The translations under genes were made by a program, and so were the position numbers. DNA of 64,000 bases from Chitinophaga pinensis (lineage in GTDB: Bacteria > Bacteroidota > Bacteroidia > UKL13-3): assembly GCA_945870425.1 (NCBI GenBank), contig CAMBSD010000007.1, positions 1-64,000 of the forward strand, given 5' to 3'. Positions within the stretch are counted from its first letter, which is position 1. Each line of letters begins with the position of its first letter. Under the pieces are notes generated by a model. That model was not told where the DNA came from. It was given only the letters and a program-made list of their open reading frames with translations, and searched no databases. Shown one piece after another: positions 15,973 through 25,934 of the stretch.

Positions 15973-18336
15973 ATGATTAAAGGCAGAAGCAAAATATATC
16001 TATTACTATTTGCATGTGTATGTTTTTCATTTTTTTCTGAAGCACAAAATTTAATTATTCAAGGAAAAATTACAGATATCATAACAGATAAGCCACTTCA
16101 AATGGCATCAATACTCCTCGACAAAGGGGAAAGACAATTTACAGACAGTGCAGGATTTTTTAGGTTTAAAACACAACCTGGCAAACATTTATTGAGGGTT
16201 TCAAAAATTGGATACCGACTTTACGAACGAAACCTGAATGAAGAAGACTTTGGAATACGCAACTTTAATATTGAGCTAGAACCCTTCCAAAATCAGTTAG
16301 ACCAATTTGTAGTATCTGGTAGCCGCGAAGAAAAAAAGATTGCGAGAGAAATTACCTCTGTTAGCATCATCAAACCATATTTAATTGACAATACAGCCTC
16401 CCAAGATTTATCTCAAGTGATTAATCGTATTCCGGGCATTCAAGTGGTGGATGGTCAAGCTACCATTCGCGGAGGTGTTGGCTTCAGCCTCAACACTGGA
16501 AGTAAAGTATCGGTTTTGCTTGATGATATGCCCCTTTTAGGCGCAGACTTAGGTGATGTGAGATGGAAGTTCCTTCCCATTGAAGCTGCCGATCAAATTG
16601 AAGTTATCAAGGGTTCTGCTTCGGTTTTATATGGTTCTTCTGCGTTGAATGGGACTGTGAATGTGAGAACGGGTTGGCCGGGTAAAAAACCTCAGACAAA
16701 AATTCAATTCTATCAGGGCGTTATGCAGAATTTCGAGAGAAGTTATATCAATTGGTGGGATTCAATAGCCGGAAAACCAAACTCAACTGGCTTAGCTTTT
16801 AGCCATAAACAAGCATGGGGTAAGTTCGATTTGGTGCTAAGTGGCAATATCACCAGCATCAATAGTCATTTGCAATACAATGATGAGCATAGAATTAGAA
16901 GCTATATAAAAACAAGATACAGGCCTTCATCTATTCCCAATCTTAGTTTTGGTTTAAATGCCAATATCATGTTGGATTATTCAGGCAGTTATTTTCTTTG
17001 GCAGAATGCAGATACAGGTTCTTTGAAGCAATATAATGGAACTAAACCCATTGTAAACTTAAATCAAATCATAAGCATAGACCCACATTTAGATTATAAG
17101 CATGGTAAAATGAGTCATGCCCTTAAATTCAGGTTTTACCAAATAAAACGCATCATCGATAAAACAAAGTTTCCTGATATGGATGATGCCATTGCCAATT
17201 TATATGCACTTGATTATAATAATCGCATAAAGATTAACCCACATTTATCTTTAAATTCAGGTATTTACAGCACCACCATGTGGAGCATAGGAAACGTTTA
17301 TAAAGGTAGCTTTGCTGGGGGAAGCGCTGCAATGTATAGCCAACTTGAATATAACTATAAACGATTTACTTTTATACTTGGTGGACGATATGAATACTTA
17401 GTTACCGATACCATTCCTAATACAACAGGTTTGTTAAAAAGAATAGGCATCAACTACCAATTGGCTGAGAGAACTTATATCCGAACAAACTACAATGAAG
17501 GATACAGGGTGCCAACTATTGGAGAAAAATATGTGAGCGATAGGGTTTCTACCCTTAATGTATTGCCCAACCCAAGCCTTGTTCCCGAAAAGGGTTGGAC
17601 TGCCGAATTAGGCATACAGCAAGGCTTTAAGATAAGCAACTTTGTTGCTTCTGCTGATTTTGCAATGTTTATTCAGCAATACGATAGCATGATAGATTTT
17701 AAATTTGACCAATGGATAAAACCTAGTTACTATTTTGACCCGAACACCGGACAAATAGTTGTTACAGATGGTGTGATTGGATTTAAAGCCCAAAATGTAG
17801 GTAAAACAAGGGCTGCAGGCTTTGAGTTTTCACTAACAGGCGAAGGTAAAATTAAAAATGTAATGATTAGAACCATCGCAGGATATACCTATACCCTACC
17901 CGTTAATATTAGTTCAGATACCAGACTTGATGATCCAAGCTTTTATTTAGACAAATTTGTGAAAAGCTTTGGCACCGCTAAGATTGACAGTGGTTCATAT
18001 TTATACAATGTATTATTACCCTACAGAAACAGAAGCATTGGTAAAGTGGACATTGAAGCTGAATATCGTAAATACAGCTTTGGTTATTCATTGTTTTATT
18101 ACAGCATTTATGAGAAGATAGACAACCTTGTAGCTGTATTACCTGGTGTGAAAAGCTTCTTTGAAAGCGCAGGTACCGGAGATTATGTGCATAATATCCG
18201 TTTCAATTATTACCCAAATCAAAACCTGAGTTTAGGTATTCTAATTAACAATATTACCAATCGTGAATACGCCTCAAGACCAGGTAAAATGGACCCTGCT
18301 AGGACGTTGATAGTGCAAGTGAGGTATAAATTTTAA
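15973..18336 (+). CDS. TonB-dependent receptor with carboxypeptidase-like domain
   Basis: This outer-membrane receptor imports an unknown ligand using the TonB system. Starting at the ATG at 15973 (an upstream in-frame TTG at 15967 is less likely) it has a signal peptide ending in EAQ, a CarboxypepD_reg-like domain (about residues 28-100), a plug domain with VINRIPGIQVVDGQATIRGG and IEVIKGSASVLYGSSALNG, and a 22-strand barrel ending in VRYKF. No SusD partner is adjacent, so a metal or small-compound role is as likely as glycan uptake. The region before it (15805-15966) holds no other gene. Confidence 0.9.
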   Translation: MIKGRSKIYLLLFACVCFSFFSEAQNLIIQGKITDIITDKPLQMASILLDKGERQFTDSAGFFRFKTQPGKHLLRVSKIGYRLYERNLNEEDFGIRNFNIELEPFQNQLDQFVVSGSREEKKIAREITSVSIIKPYLIDNTASQDLSQVINRIPGIQVVDGQATIRGGVGFSLNTGSKVSVLLDDMPLLGADLGDVRWKFLPIEAADQIEVIKGSASVLYGSSALNGTVNVRTGWPGKKPQTKIQFYQGVMQNFERSYINWWDSIAGKPNSTGLAFSHKQAWGKFDLVLSGNITSINSHLQYNDEHRIRSYIKTRYRPSSIPNLSFGLNANIMLDYSGSYFLWQNADTGSLKQYNGTKPIVNLNQIISIDPHLDYKHGKMSHALKFRFYQIKRIIDKTKFPDMDDAIANLYALDYNNRIKINPHLSLNSGIYSTTMWSIGNVYKGSFAGGSAAMYSQLEYNYKRFTFILGGRYEYLVTDTIPNTTGLLKRIGINYQLAERTYIRTNYNEGYRVPTIGEKYVSDRVSTLNVLPNPSLVPEKGWTAELGIQQGFKISNFVASADFAMFIQQYDSMIDFKFDQWIKPSYYFDPNTGQIVVTDGVIGFKAQNVGKTRAAGFEFSLTGEGKIKNVMIRTIAGYTYTLPVNISSDTRLDDPSFYLDKFVKSFGTAKIDSGSYLYNVLLPYRNRSIGKVDIEAEYRKYSFGYSLFYYSIYEKIDNLVAVLPGVKSFFESAGTGDYVHNIRFNYYPNQNLSLGILINNITNREYASRPGKMDPARTLIVQVRYKF

Positions 18337-18361
18337 AGCAAATAAAAGTTTATATATAAAA

Positions 18362-18802
18362 TTATTCTTTTATAAATTTTTTAGAATAAAAACCATCAGT
18401 TGCATCAACAGATAAATAGTATAAACCTGCTTTTAAATCGGCTATTTCAATAGTTTTGGAGTTGGATCTTTGATTTGTATTTAAAGAAACAAATTCTTTC
18501 AATTGTTTTCCAAAAGCATCATAAATTTTTATACTTTCGATTTCACTGACTTTTTTTAAACTAATATTCAAAAATGTATTTGCTGGATTTGGGAAAATAT
18601 ATAGTTCTTGCTTTTCTATTTCTTTAATACCACTAATTGTTTTATTTAATTTAGCATTAGTAGTATCTGAAACCTTCAATAAAAAACCCACTGAACTAGT
18701 TTCACTTCCTAAATATTCTATATCATCAGCTTGACTGATACTGCAAACATAATTGGCGTTTGGAAGAATACTGTTATCATGTAATTCAAATACCACATTC
18801 AT
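18362..18802 (-). pseudogene. T9SS sorting domain, third fragment of a broken protease gene
   Basis: These 146 codons encode a beta-sandwich end (HDNSILPNANYVCSI) and a T9SS C-terminal domain (IFPNPANTFLNISL to KKFIKE). There is no signal peptide, and a lone sorting domain could not act by itself. Its ATG overlaps the stop of the preceding fragment as ATGA at 18799-18802. Adding one T to the T4 run (18803-18806) would join the two frames smoothly (NRAIF-MNVVFEL). I read it as the C-terminus of the gene that starts at 22577. Confidence 0.75.
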
Positions 18803-21693
18803 AAAATAGCCCTATTTTCTTCCAAACCATTTAAATATATTACTCCCTTGTTATCAAGAACCCTTATACTTTGATCTGAATAATCATATTCAATGCCACT
18901 CCCCTGTGAACCATTGGCCAACCATTCACTAAGAAGATCTTCTGGCAAATAAATTAATACATCCCCGATTTGACTGTATTCAGGAACTGGGTTAATAGGA
19001 TTTGAAGGATATGTAGAATCAATAGGTTGCGTAGGTGTAGGTAATTCGGGAGAAATTCCAATCACTACACCTATACTGTCACCTGGTGTTGGACTTTTAC
19101 CAATAAGTACACCATGTGATTCACTTCTTTTTTTTACCCCTGAAACATAGTCAACAAATAAATTTCGAGTAACAATATTATTATTGTTAATTATGTTTTT
19201 TTTTAGGGCTTGATTAGTATAGGGCACTGTTGACGGCCAACCATCAGGTATAGCAGAATTATTTTCTATAAACTCTTTCGTATGCATTTGAAACGGATAT
19301 GATTGCGTCTCTTCTATTCTCGCTAACAAACATGCTTCCAAACTATTTACGCCATAGCTAGTAGGTTTTGGAGGTGTCCATGGTATCGAACAAATTTTTT
19401 CAACACCTGGTGGAATAACGGGTATTAAAATACCTTTTGATGATGGGTCTGTAATTTCATTGCCTGCAGGTAGGTTTGGATTACCATTAAAATTTGCTTT
19501 AGTCCAATCTAAAGCCCATTTTTCGCCAGTTGAGGCGACCGTCCAGTAAAGCCTTAAGTATTTATCACTTATTGGTGCATTACAACCAATGTTTCGTATA
19601 CGAGTGTAAACCCAATTTTGGTTAGAATTATCAAATCTAGGATTTTGGTGTTCGATGCGCCCATCTTCATTAATTCTATTCCATAAATCCTGACTGTGCC
19701 AAATGTTGTTAGTTGCATTTATCCATTGAACATGTGTATTAGGCTCTACTAAATCATCTTCATAGGAATCGCACATAGCATAATCGAAAGTATTACCCGT
19801 TTTTAAAACACCACTAAATATTTTTGTAGCCATTGACGGAACATCAGAGTTATCATATACAGTTAGTCTATATTTTACTTGTGCAGGGGGCTGATTTTTT
19901 AAAGATTTTATAGCTGGTGCATCGCTTCTCGAGTTATCAATAACAACCTCATTACCTGGCATTTCTTCCCAAAAAAAGTTATAATCATTTATCCCATCGC
20001 TTATTTGCGCTTTTAACAAAGGGTTGATGCTTGAAATGATATTTGCACATTGATGAGAAAGGTATATCTGATATATGTTTACCGCAGGTGTGTTTAAATT
20101 ATTGTTACAGTTTTTCGCAGCATAATTTGGGGAGGAAATATTTGTAGCACAACTACCAAATGATATATTTTTCCCATAGTTAATTATTGCCAATGCTCCA
20201 TATTGGTCATCATTGGAAATTGTATTTATACGTGTGTGCAAATTATCATTTAACTGAGTCCAAAACATTAAATCCCATGTCCCAGATGAATTAACGCTAT
20301 GAGCCAATCCAATTGCATGCCCAAATTCATGCATTATGGCATCATAAAAATACACCACATTATTAGTGGTTGCATTACCTATACTATAATTAAAATATGG
20401 TAACATGTTTTTATTAATTTTTATATCAAAGCCACGAAAAGAGCCAGAACCACAACTCAATGGAAGAGCATCAGTATACATTATTTTATTATCTAAAGGC
20501 AAGTTTGGTCCAGTAATTGGTGTATAAAATGAAATTGTATTTTCAGTGGTTGAATTGGTATTTATGCCTATCTGCTTAATATTGAATTTAATACCTGCAA
20601 CACATTGCCATTGTTTAATAGCTGCTACGATGCATTTCATAGCACCAGTATTGTTAAACACATCTACATCTATGCTTATATCAATTGCATCGCTGCCAGG
20701 CAAAGTAGCTATGGGCACTTTAGCTAAATTACCATTATTAAGCAAAACCCTACTTAACGAATACCTTATTTCTAGTGACTTAGTATCTATTCCATATTGT
20801 GTTGGAACAATATCATTATAAATATGTAAATCACCTGAGCCCATTGTTCTATAATCATATGTGTTTGATTGTATATGAAGTTGCTTTACAATAGAAGGTA
20901 TTTTAACGGTTATTTTTTTTTCAGTCCATAATACTATATCCAAATTATCTATGGTTAAATAATCGCCAAATTTTATTTTATCTCCCTCGTCAGCCGATGG
21001 CAATTCTACCTTGCCTGATGTACCAAAAAACCTACCAATTATATCTACGGTCTGCTCATTTCCCCCTACAATGGTATTTTGGCTTAATGCTGTAATTTGC
21101 GGTAGCGCAGCCCTGTGATTATCGGTAGCGGTGGCAATTGCCAAATCAAAAGGAATGCTATTTTCGGTGCTTGTAGTATTTGTGGTTGTAAAGGTATATA
21201 TAGCAGATTGTGTAGCATACCTGCTAATGTATGAAAAATTGGGTGGTGTAGTTAAGTTCATTTCCATTTCGCTGAACGATAATTGAGTCATTTTTCCAGG
21301 AGCACTTGGCAACAATTTTAGTTTAATACGAAAAAGATGATGCAAATCTCCATTGCCAAATTGCTTTAAATTTGATAAGGTGGTATTATCGCCATATAAA
21401 CCTGATGCACTCAGCAAAATTTCGTCATTTAATATTTCATAACCCACAAAAGGATATTGGGTTGCATCATTAATAAAGGTTCCTCTTGTTAGCCAGTTCG
21501 TTGGAGAGTTGCTTATGTCAAAAACATTGGTATTGTAGTGCAACATAACATTAGCTGCTGCCAGATAATTTTGAAAGGTAGTCTGAAAGTTTATGTCAAA
21601 TTCAAGATATATATCGCCACTGCTTGTACTATATTTCATGTTTGCAAAGGAGTATGCAATATTATTATTACCCGTCTTATTTAGCATACCCAT
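18799..21693 (-). pseudogene. Matrixin-type metalloprotease core, second fragment
   Basis: This 964-codon frame lacks a signal peptide. It carries a carbohydrate/beta-strand region (about 1-190), an IPT/TIG-like domain (ITALSQNTIVGGNEQTVDI) and a zinc protease motif HEFGHAIGLAH (HExxHxxGxxH, matrixin/M10-like). The frame upstream is broken at an A8 run (21713-21720 on the opposite strand). Family members I know have an N-terminal domain, IPT, matrixin and T9SS domain in one chain, in the same order as the three fragments here. It is likely inactive unless the frames are joined. Confidence 0.78.
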
Positions 21694-21707
21694 TTTTCGG
21701 GGCGTGT

Positions 21708-22577
21708 TTAACTTTTTTTTATAGATTGGCTTTTATCCTGTTTTATACTATCAACTTTGGTATTATTTCTTTTGTTCAAATAGGTTTTATTATAAATATA
21801 GTTGTCTTTATTCAGTTGGTTTATTTCACCCGTTCTTAGCTTTTCATTAAAAGTTCTTGAATACATGCTATCAGCAAAATGTTTTTCTTTATAAGCTTGT
21901 ACTTTTGCATAGGTGCTTAGTATTTCAAATTGCTTATGCGTTATATCTTTTCTTGTTTGTTTTGTTGTCCCCTCCAAGTAATTATATAGTTCATCGATTT
22001 CATTAAATTTATATAGGCTATCGGCCTGCCTAATGCCAAAATAACTCATTTCTCCTATATATTCAAAACCTCCTAAGAATTTATTGTAGTGTGTATTCCT
22101 AAATTTATACGTTTTAGGTAAGTATGGAAAACCTGATGTTAATTCATTTTTATTTAATATGAAAATTCCAGTATTATCTATGTGAAAATTAATAGGGTCA
22201 CCTAAACCGTGACTTCGATAACCTATCCATCTCCCTTTAAAAACTACCTCTTTGTTATTAATTATTGCTGTACCTCCTCCATAATAAGGTGTGATCAAAA
22301 TTACTTTATTATCACAATTTCCCTTAAATATTTTGTGTACGGTAAGTTCATATTTAACAAACCAAACTCCGTTTTCATCATAATTATAATAATCGTAATC
22401 AATTTTCTTGATGCTTGTATCTTGGAAATAAGAAATCCCCGTAACAGTTGCTTCAACTAATAGGTCAGCAGGTTTAATGTATGTTGTATCAAAGTTAGGT
22501 GCTTTGTATCTAAATTGTGCCATGCTACCTTTTATAATAAAGAGTAAAATGGCAATTAAAATAAGGAACTTTTTCAT
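21708..22577 (-). pseudogene. N-terminal secreted fragment of the broken protease
   Basis: The start ATG at 22577 gives a signal peptide (MKKFLILIAILLFIIKGSMAQ). A domain with the pattern ADLLVEATVTGISYF and VHKIFKGNC is the usual N-terminus of this protease family. The frame ends at KKS-stop at 21708, right after A8. One more A would give KKKLNTPRKMGML and continue into the next fragment. As annotated, the piece stops 15 bases before the next start. Length of a rejoined chain would be about 1400 residues. Confidence 0.75.
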
Positions 22578-22795
22578 AATGTTTTTTTTAGGTTTGTTAG
22601 TTACATAATAAAACAAATATTTATAAAAAAACTTGAATTATCACAAAAAAAGTTTGTAAATAGATAAAATAACTATAAGTTAAATTTAAGCAACATAATT
22701 TTTAAGTTAATTGTTTCGTCTTACACCTGTAACAAACATTAACTAATTATTAGAACAAATTTTAGAGATATTTAGAGTGATTTCCAAATAGCAAA

Positions 22796-22824
22796 AAGTC
22801 GAATAGCAAAAAGCTAATCGACTT
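22796..22824 (-). terminator. Terminator after ccmE
   Basis: AAGTCGA (22796-22802) pairs with TCGACTT (22818-22824), and TAGC with GCTA inside. On the minus strand the stem is followed by five T. It ends the ccm operon. The rest of the 22578-22850 gap is A/T-rich with no gene seen. Confidence 0.7.
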
Positions 22825-22850
22825 ATTTATTATTCACAATTTCTTGAAGC

Positions 22851-23237
22851 CTAACTCGCCTTTACCAGATTATCGGTGTATTTAGAAGGACATTTTAAAA
22901 GAATTTTAGATGCTTCAAAATGGTCACCTTCCATACTACCCACAATCACAATTTTCTCGCTTCTTTCAAAGTCGGTTGGCTCAGGGTTGTGGTATACCAC
23001 TTTGCTCTCTTTACCTTTTTCGTCCATCATGTAAAAGCTAAAGAAATTAGCATCTTTCTTAGGGTCGTAGTATTTTTCCTTGGTGCGATTTAGTGTGCCT
23101 ACCACATGGTATTCTTTACCATTATGCTCAGCGGCCATGGTAAAATCTTCATAAGTGCTTGCATCCCCGTACATACTTAAGATGGCAGCAATAGAAATAG
23201 CAATTAAGGCAATGGCAATGATATGCGTCTTTTTCAT
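22851..23237 (-). CDS. ccmE: Cytochrome c maturation haem chaperone CcmE, CxxxY type
   Basis: CcmE holds haem covalently on the outer side of the membrane before it is passed to apocytochrome c. This 128-residue protein has an N-terminal membrane anchor (IIAIALIAISIAAILSMYG) and an OB-fold core. The usual haem-binding histidine motif HxxxY is replaced by CPSKY near residue 115, i.e. the CxxxY variant known from some deltaproteobacteria and archaea. It lies in one operon with ccmC and a ccmD-like gene. Confidence 0.85.
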   Translation of the reverse strand: MKKTHIIAIALIAISIAAILSMYGDASTYEDFTMAAEHNGKEYHVVGTLNRTKEKYYDPKKDANFFSFYMMDEKGKESKVVYHNPEPTDFERSEKIVIVGSMEGDHFEASKILLKCPSKYTDNLVKAS

Positions 23238-23249
23238 GTTTTAAATTAA

Positions 23250-23426
23250 TTATGATTTTTCAATTTTGGCCAATTTGCGGTCAAGACGAATTAAAAAAAC
23301 AGTGATACCCAAAAACAAAATAGACATTACAGCAACAACTACATATATTTTTCCGGAGCTTTCTGCATCAGGAAGTTCGCTGCTATGTATGGCTTGAAGA
23401 AGAATTAGATTTAAAATATTTGCCAT
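23250..23426 (-). CDS. ccmD: CcmD-like small membrane protein
   Basis: This 58-residue frame begins ATG at 23426 two bases after the ccmC stop and ends TAA at 23250. It has one transmembrane segment (KIYVVVAVMSILFLGITVFL) followed by the basic end RLDRKLAKIEKS, the expected CcmD topology. CcmD stabilises the CcmABC-CcmE release complex. Homology cannot be proved for so short a protein, but position between ccmC and ccmE and the layout are convincing. Confidence 0.75.
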   Translation of the reverse strand: MANILNLILLQAIHSSELPDAESSGKIYVVVAVMSILFLGITVFLIRLDRKLAKIEKS

Positions 23427-23428
23427 GA

Positions 23429-24088
23429 TTAATTATTATTTTTTTTATGTTCGATAAATAGAGTGCGGATACTCAAATCCGACATCCAAAAACCTATTAG
23501 TGACCAACCGATTACCGCAGGATAAAATACCATACGCAAGCGGCTGTCAAGGTCATAACTGTTAAAGCCAGGGTTTCCGCCATTCCCAGGATGCAATGAA
23601 TCTGTTAAGCGAGGCAATACAAACACCAATACAATAAACACAGGGAAACTAAAAATATTGTAAACTGCGGAAACGCGGGCTTTCTTCTCTTCATCATCAA
23701 TAGAACTGCGAAGCACAAAATAGGCAGCATACATCAGCATACCAATGGCGGCACTGTTTAGTTTAGGGTCATTTGTCCAATAAGCACCCCAAGTATTTTT
23801 AGCCCAAATCATACCTGTAAGCAAACCAATTACACCAAATGTCATAGCAGTTGTGGCATAAGCTTCAGATTTGATATCATATGTAAGGTCTTTTTTGTTC
23901 AATACCTGTATGGCATTTATCATAGATGCCAATAAGAGTAATATCATACCAAACCACATAGGCACATGGTAATACAAATTTCTTATGCTTTGCTCCAAAA
24001 TAGGCAAATCAGGCACTGGCATGGTTAAGCCACCAATAATGGCATAAAACACACAAACAATACCGAGAATCTTCCACCAACTTATCAT
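23429..24088 (-). CDS. ccmC: Cytochrome c biogenesis protein CcmC
   Basis: CcmC is a membrane haem handler that loads haem on CcmE. It has six predicted membrane segments and the WGxYWxxD motif (WGAYWTNDPKL) for haem. I place the start at ATG 24088 (MISWWKILGIV), since the upstream extension to 24142 adds a run of aromatic residues unlike family members. CcmB, CcmA and the other parts are not adjacent. The next gene upstream, on the same strand, is the Wadjet-like operon, 118 bases away. Confidence 0.88.
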   Translation of the reverse strand: MISWWKILGIVCVFYAIIGGLTMPVPDLPILEQSIRNLYYHVPMWFGMILLLLASMINAIQVLNKKDLTYDIKSEAYATTAMTFGVIGLLTGMIWAKNTWGAYWTNDPKLNSAAIGMLMYAAYFVLRSSIDDEEKKARVSAVYNIFSFPVFIVLVFVLPRLTDSLHPGNGGNPGFNSYDLDSRLRMVFYPAVIGWSLIGFWMSDLSIRTLFIEHKKNNN

Positions 24089-24205
24089 GCTGCGAAAGTA
24101 CGAAAATAATAAAATCCAAAACTGACTTTTTTCATATACCACATTGATTTGATTACAGTATGCACAAAGTCACAAAACTGACAGATGATTTGCAATCTAA
24201 AATAT

Positions 24206-24736
24206 CTAATCAACCCCTGCTGCATCCAGTTTGCCTTTAGCAAAGTCTGCTGCAAAGTCCACAAAAACTTTATATGCTTGGGTAAAGGTGAATTTATTCT
24301 CTGCCGTTTTCTCTATGATATTCCTGCGATTCAAGGTAGTAAAGAACTGCTTTCTACTAAAGCTGTCTTTCATTTGGTTGTTATTCAATATCAATTCAGC
24401 ATAAGATGAATTGTAAAAATACTCATCAATCTTATCCATTTCAAATTCAGCATATTGAATTTCTTCCAAAAAATTCTTTCCATCTTTATCTAATTCAAAA
24501 CTTAGAACAGCAAAGAAAAGACAAATATCTCGGCTCAATTGTTCGCCTGTTTCGTAAGATAGGATAAAAGCAAAATCAGTTTTCACTTCAAGTTCGTATG
24601 CAAAGCTTTCTCTGAAAAACTTAGCATAAAAATCTTCGCTCTCTTTCAGAGAAACAAACTTGGGGTCGCTGGCAAGTATAAACTTACCGCCCATTAAATC
24701 GCTTACGATGTCTTTGTGGTATCTAGGAAATTCCAT
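24206..24736 (-). CDS. jetB: MukE/MksE-like (JetB-type) condensin accessory protein
   Basis: This 176-residue acidic protein resembles the MksE subunit, a double winged-helix protein that joins the kleisin in Mks/Wadjet complexes. The C-terminal part (FSRKQFFTTLNRRNIIEKTAENKFTFT) reads as a winged helix. It overlaps the preceding gene by 14 bases, which suggests coupled translation. It is the last gene of a four-gene operon, before ccmC. Assignment relies on context and on a general match; a profile search would settle it. Confidence 0.7.
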   Translation of the reverse strand: MEFPRYHKDIVSDLMGGKFILASDPKFVSLKESEDFYAKFFRESFAYELEVKTDFAFILSYETGEQLSRDICLFFAVLSFELDKDGKNFLEEIQYAEFEMDKIDEYFYNSSYAELILNNNQMKDSFSRKQFFTTLNRRNIIEKTAENKFTFTQAYKVFVDFAADFAKGKLDAAGVD

Positions 24737-25922
24737 ATTTCAATATCTTAATTTTTGGTACACGTAATGTCATTTGACTGGTTTTGATGAGTTTTCTATC
24801 TGGCTCTTTTTCATCTAACTCCAAGAAAATATCATCTTCAAAAAGCAAGCCTGTAAGGGCAAAAAACTTATCCGTTTCTATGTCTTTATATTCACTTCTC
24901 AGTGTCAATCCACACCAATCAAAGAAACTATCAATTGGCAATTGTTGCAACATTCTGTCTTTATAAAGCTCTTTGTTAAATACCCACTTATCGCTACTGG
25001 CCACTGGGTCTTCCATCAATATATTCTCATCTGTAACAAATTGTTCTAAATACTCTTTGGCATTTAGATACATGTCGTTGCTATATGGATAATACCTTTC
25101 AGGCTTAAATATTTTTGGAACAGTTGATTTATAAGGTTGTTTCAAAAACTCTATCCAACCCGTAAGAATAATTGATTCCGTTCTGATGCGCTCAATTAAA
25201 GGTAACAATTCATTGGTTAATAATTTAGACTGACGAAGCAAATTGTCGTTCGTCATCACCAAGAAATTGTAGAGTTTTTCAAACTGTAGGCGAATGTTCT
25301 CGTCATTAAAATTAAGCCTACGTACGTTTACATACTGTGAAATATCAAAGAGTTTATTGGTAATACTTTCGGCATGGTTAATATCAAGGATATTGTTTAA
25401 AGGAATGATATAATAATCAATCCAGAAACTGGCCTTGCGCACTTTCTCTTTATAGTCAAGCTTCTCAACATTAGATTTTAACTCTCTTGTTTCGGCTAAT
25501 AAACGGATGGTGTTTTTCTCTACAGCCTCACTAAACTCCCTTATCTCATTGTTTAAATCATCAATTCTGTTTTTTAGAATAAGGTTATCACCTTTGATGC
25601 CTTCACGTATTTTACTAAATAATTTACCTATGGATTGCTCGTATTTTTGAATGGTTTCAGGTAACAATGGTCTAAATTCATTCAAAATGAATTCAAACAA
25701 TTTAAAGTAAACATCCCTGAATTCAAAATCATCGCCAATTTTGCGAATGATTTTGTAATCAATGAGCTGTGTCTCGATAGGGTCATTTCTCTCAGAAAGC
25801 ACTTGCATAAGTTGCTCCTTACGAATAATACCCTCATCCGATTGTATATCAAACAAATCTTTTAAGCTATCAAAATGGTTAGCTAAAAAGTTGAGTATGG
25901 TTTTTGGTTCTGCTTTTAACAT
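24723..25922 (-). CDS. jetA: MukF/MksF-like (JetA-type) kleisin
   Basis: This 399-residue protein begins with a winged helix (about 1-90: TILNFLANHFDSLKDLFDIQ), then a long helical region rich in E, K and L (about 90-260) as in the kleisin middle, and a C-terminal domain ending in TLRVPKIKIL. In Mks/Wadjet systems the kleisin bridges the SMC heads. It lies 12 bases after the TOPRIM gene and overlaps the MksE-like gene. Length is close to the family, shorter than E. coli MukF. Confidence 0.72.
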   Translation of the reverse strand: MLKAEPKTILNFLANHFDSLKDLFDIQSDEGIIRKEQLMQVLSERNDPIETQLIDYKIIRKIGDDFEFRDVYFKLFEFILNEFRPLLPETIQKYEQSIGKLFSKIREGIKGDNLILKNRIDDLNNEIREFSEAVEKNTIRLLAETRELKSNVEKLDYKEKVRKASFWIDYYIIPLNNILDINHAESITNKLFDISQYVNVRRLNFNDENIRLQFEKLYNFLVMTNDNLLRQSKLLTNELLPLIERIRTESIILTGWIEFLKQPYKSTVPKIFKPERYYPYSNDMYLNAKEYLEQFVTDENILMEDPVASSDKWVFNKELYKDRMLQQLPIDSFFDWCGLTLRSEYKDIETDKFFALTGLLFEDDIFLELDEKEPDRKLIKTSQMTLRVPKIKILKYGIS

Positions 25923-25934
25923 TCAACAATATTT

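Noticed and set aside
18799-18806. Programmed -1 frameshift at the second break of the matrixin gene
   Set aside because: The sequence ATT TTA TGA is not a good slippery site; a lost base or mutation is simpler. The A8 site is the only one of the two that could slip.
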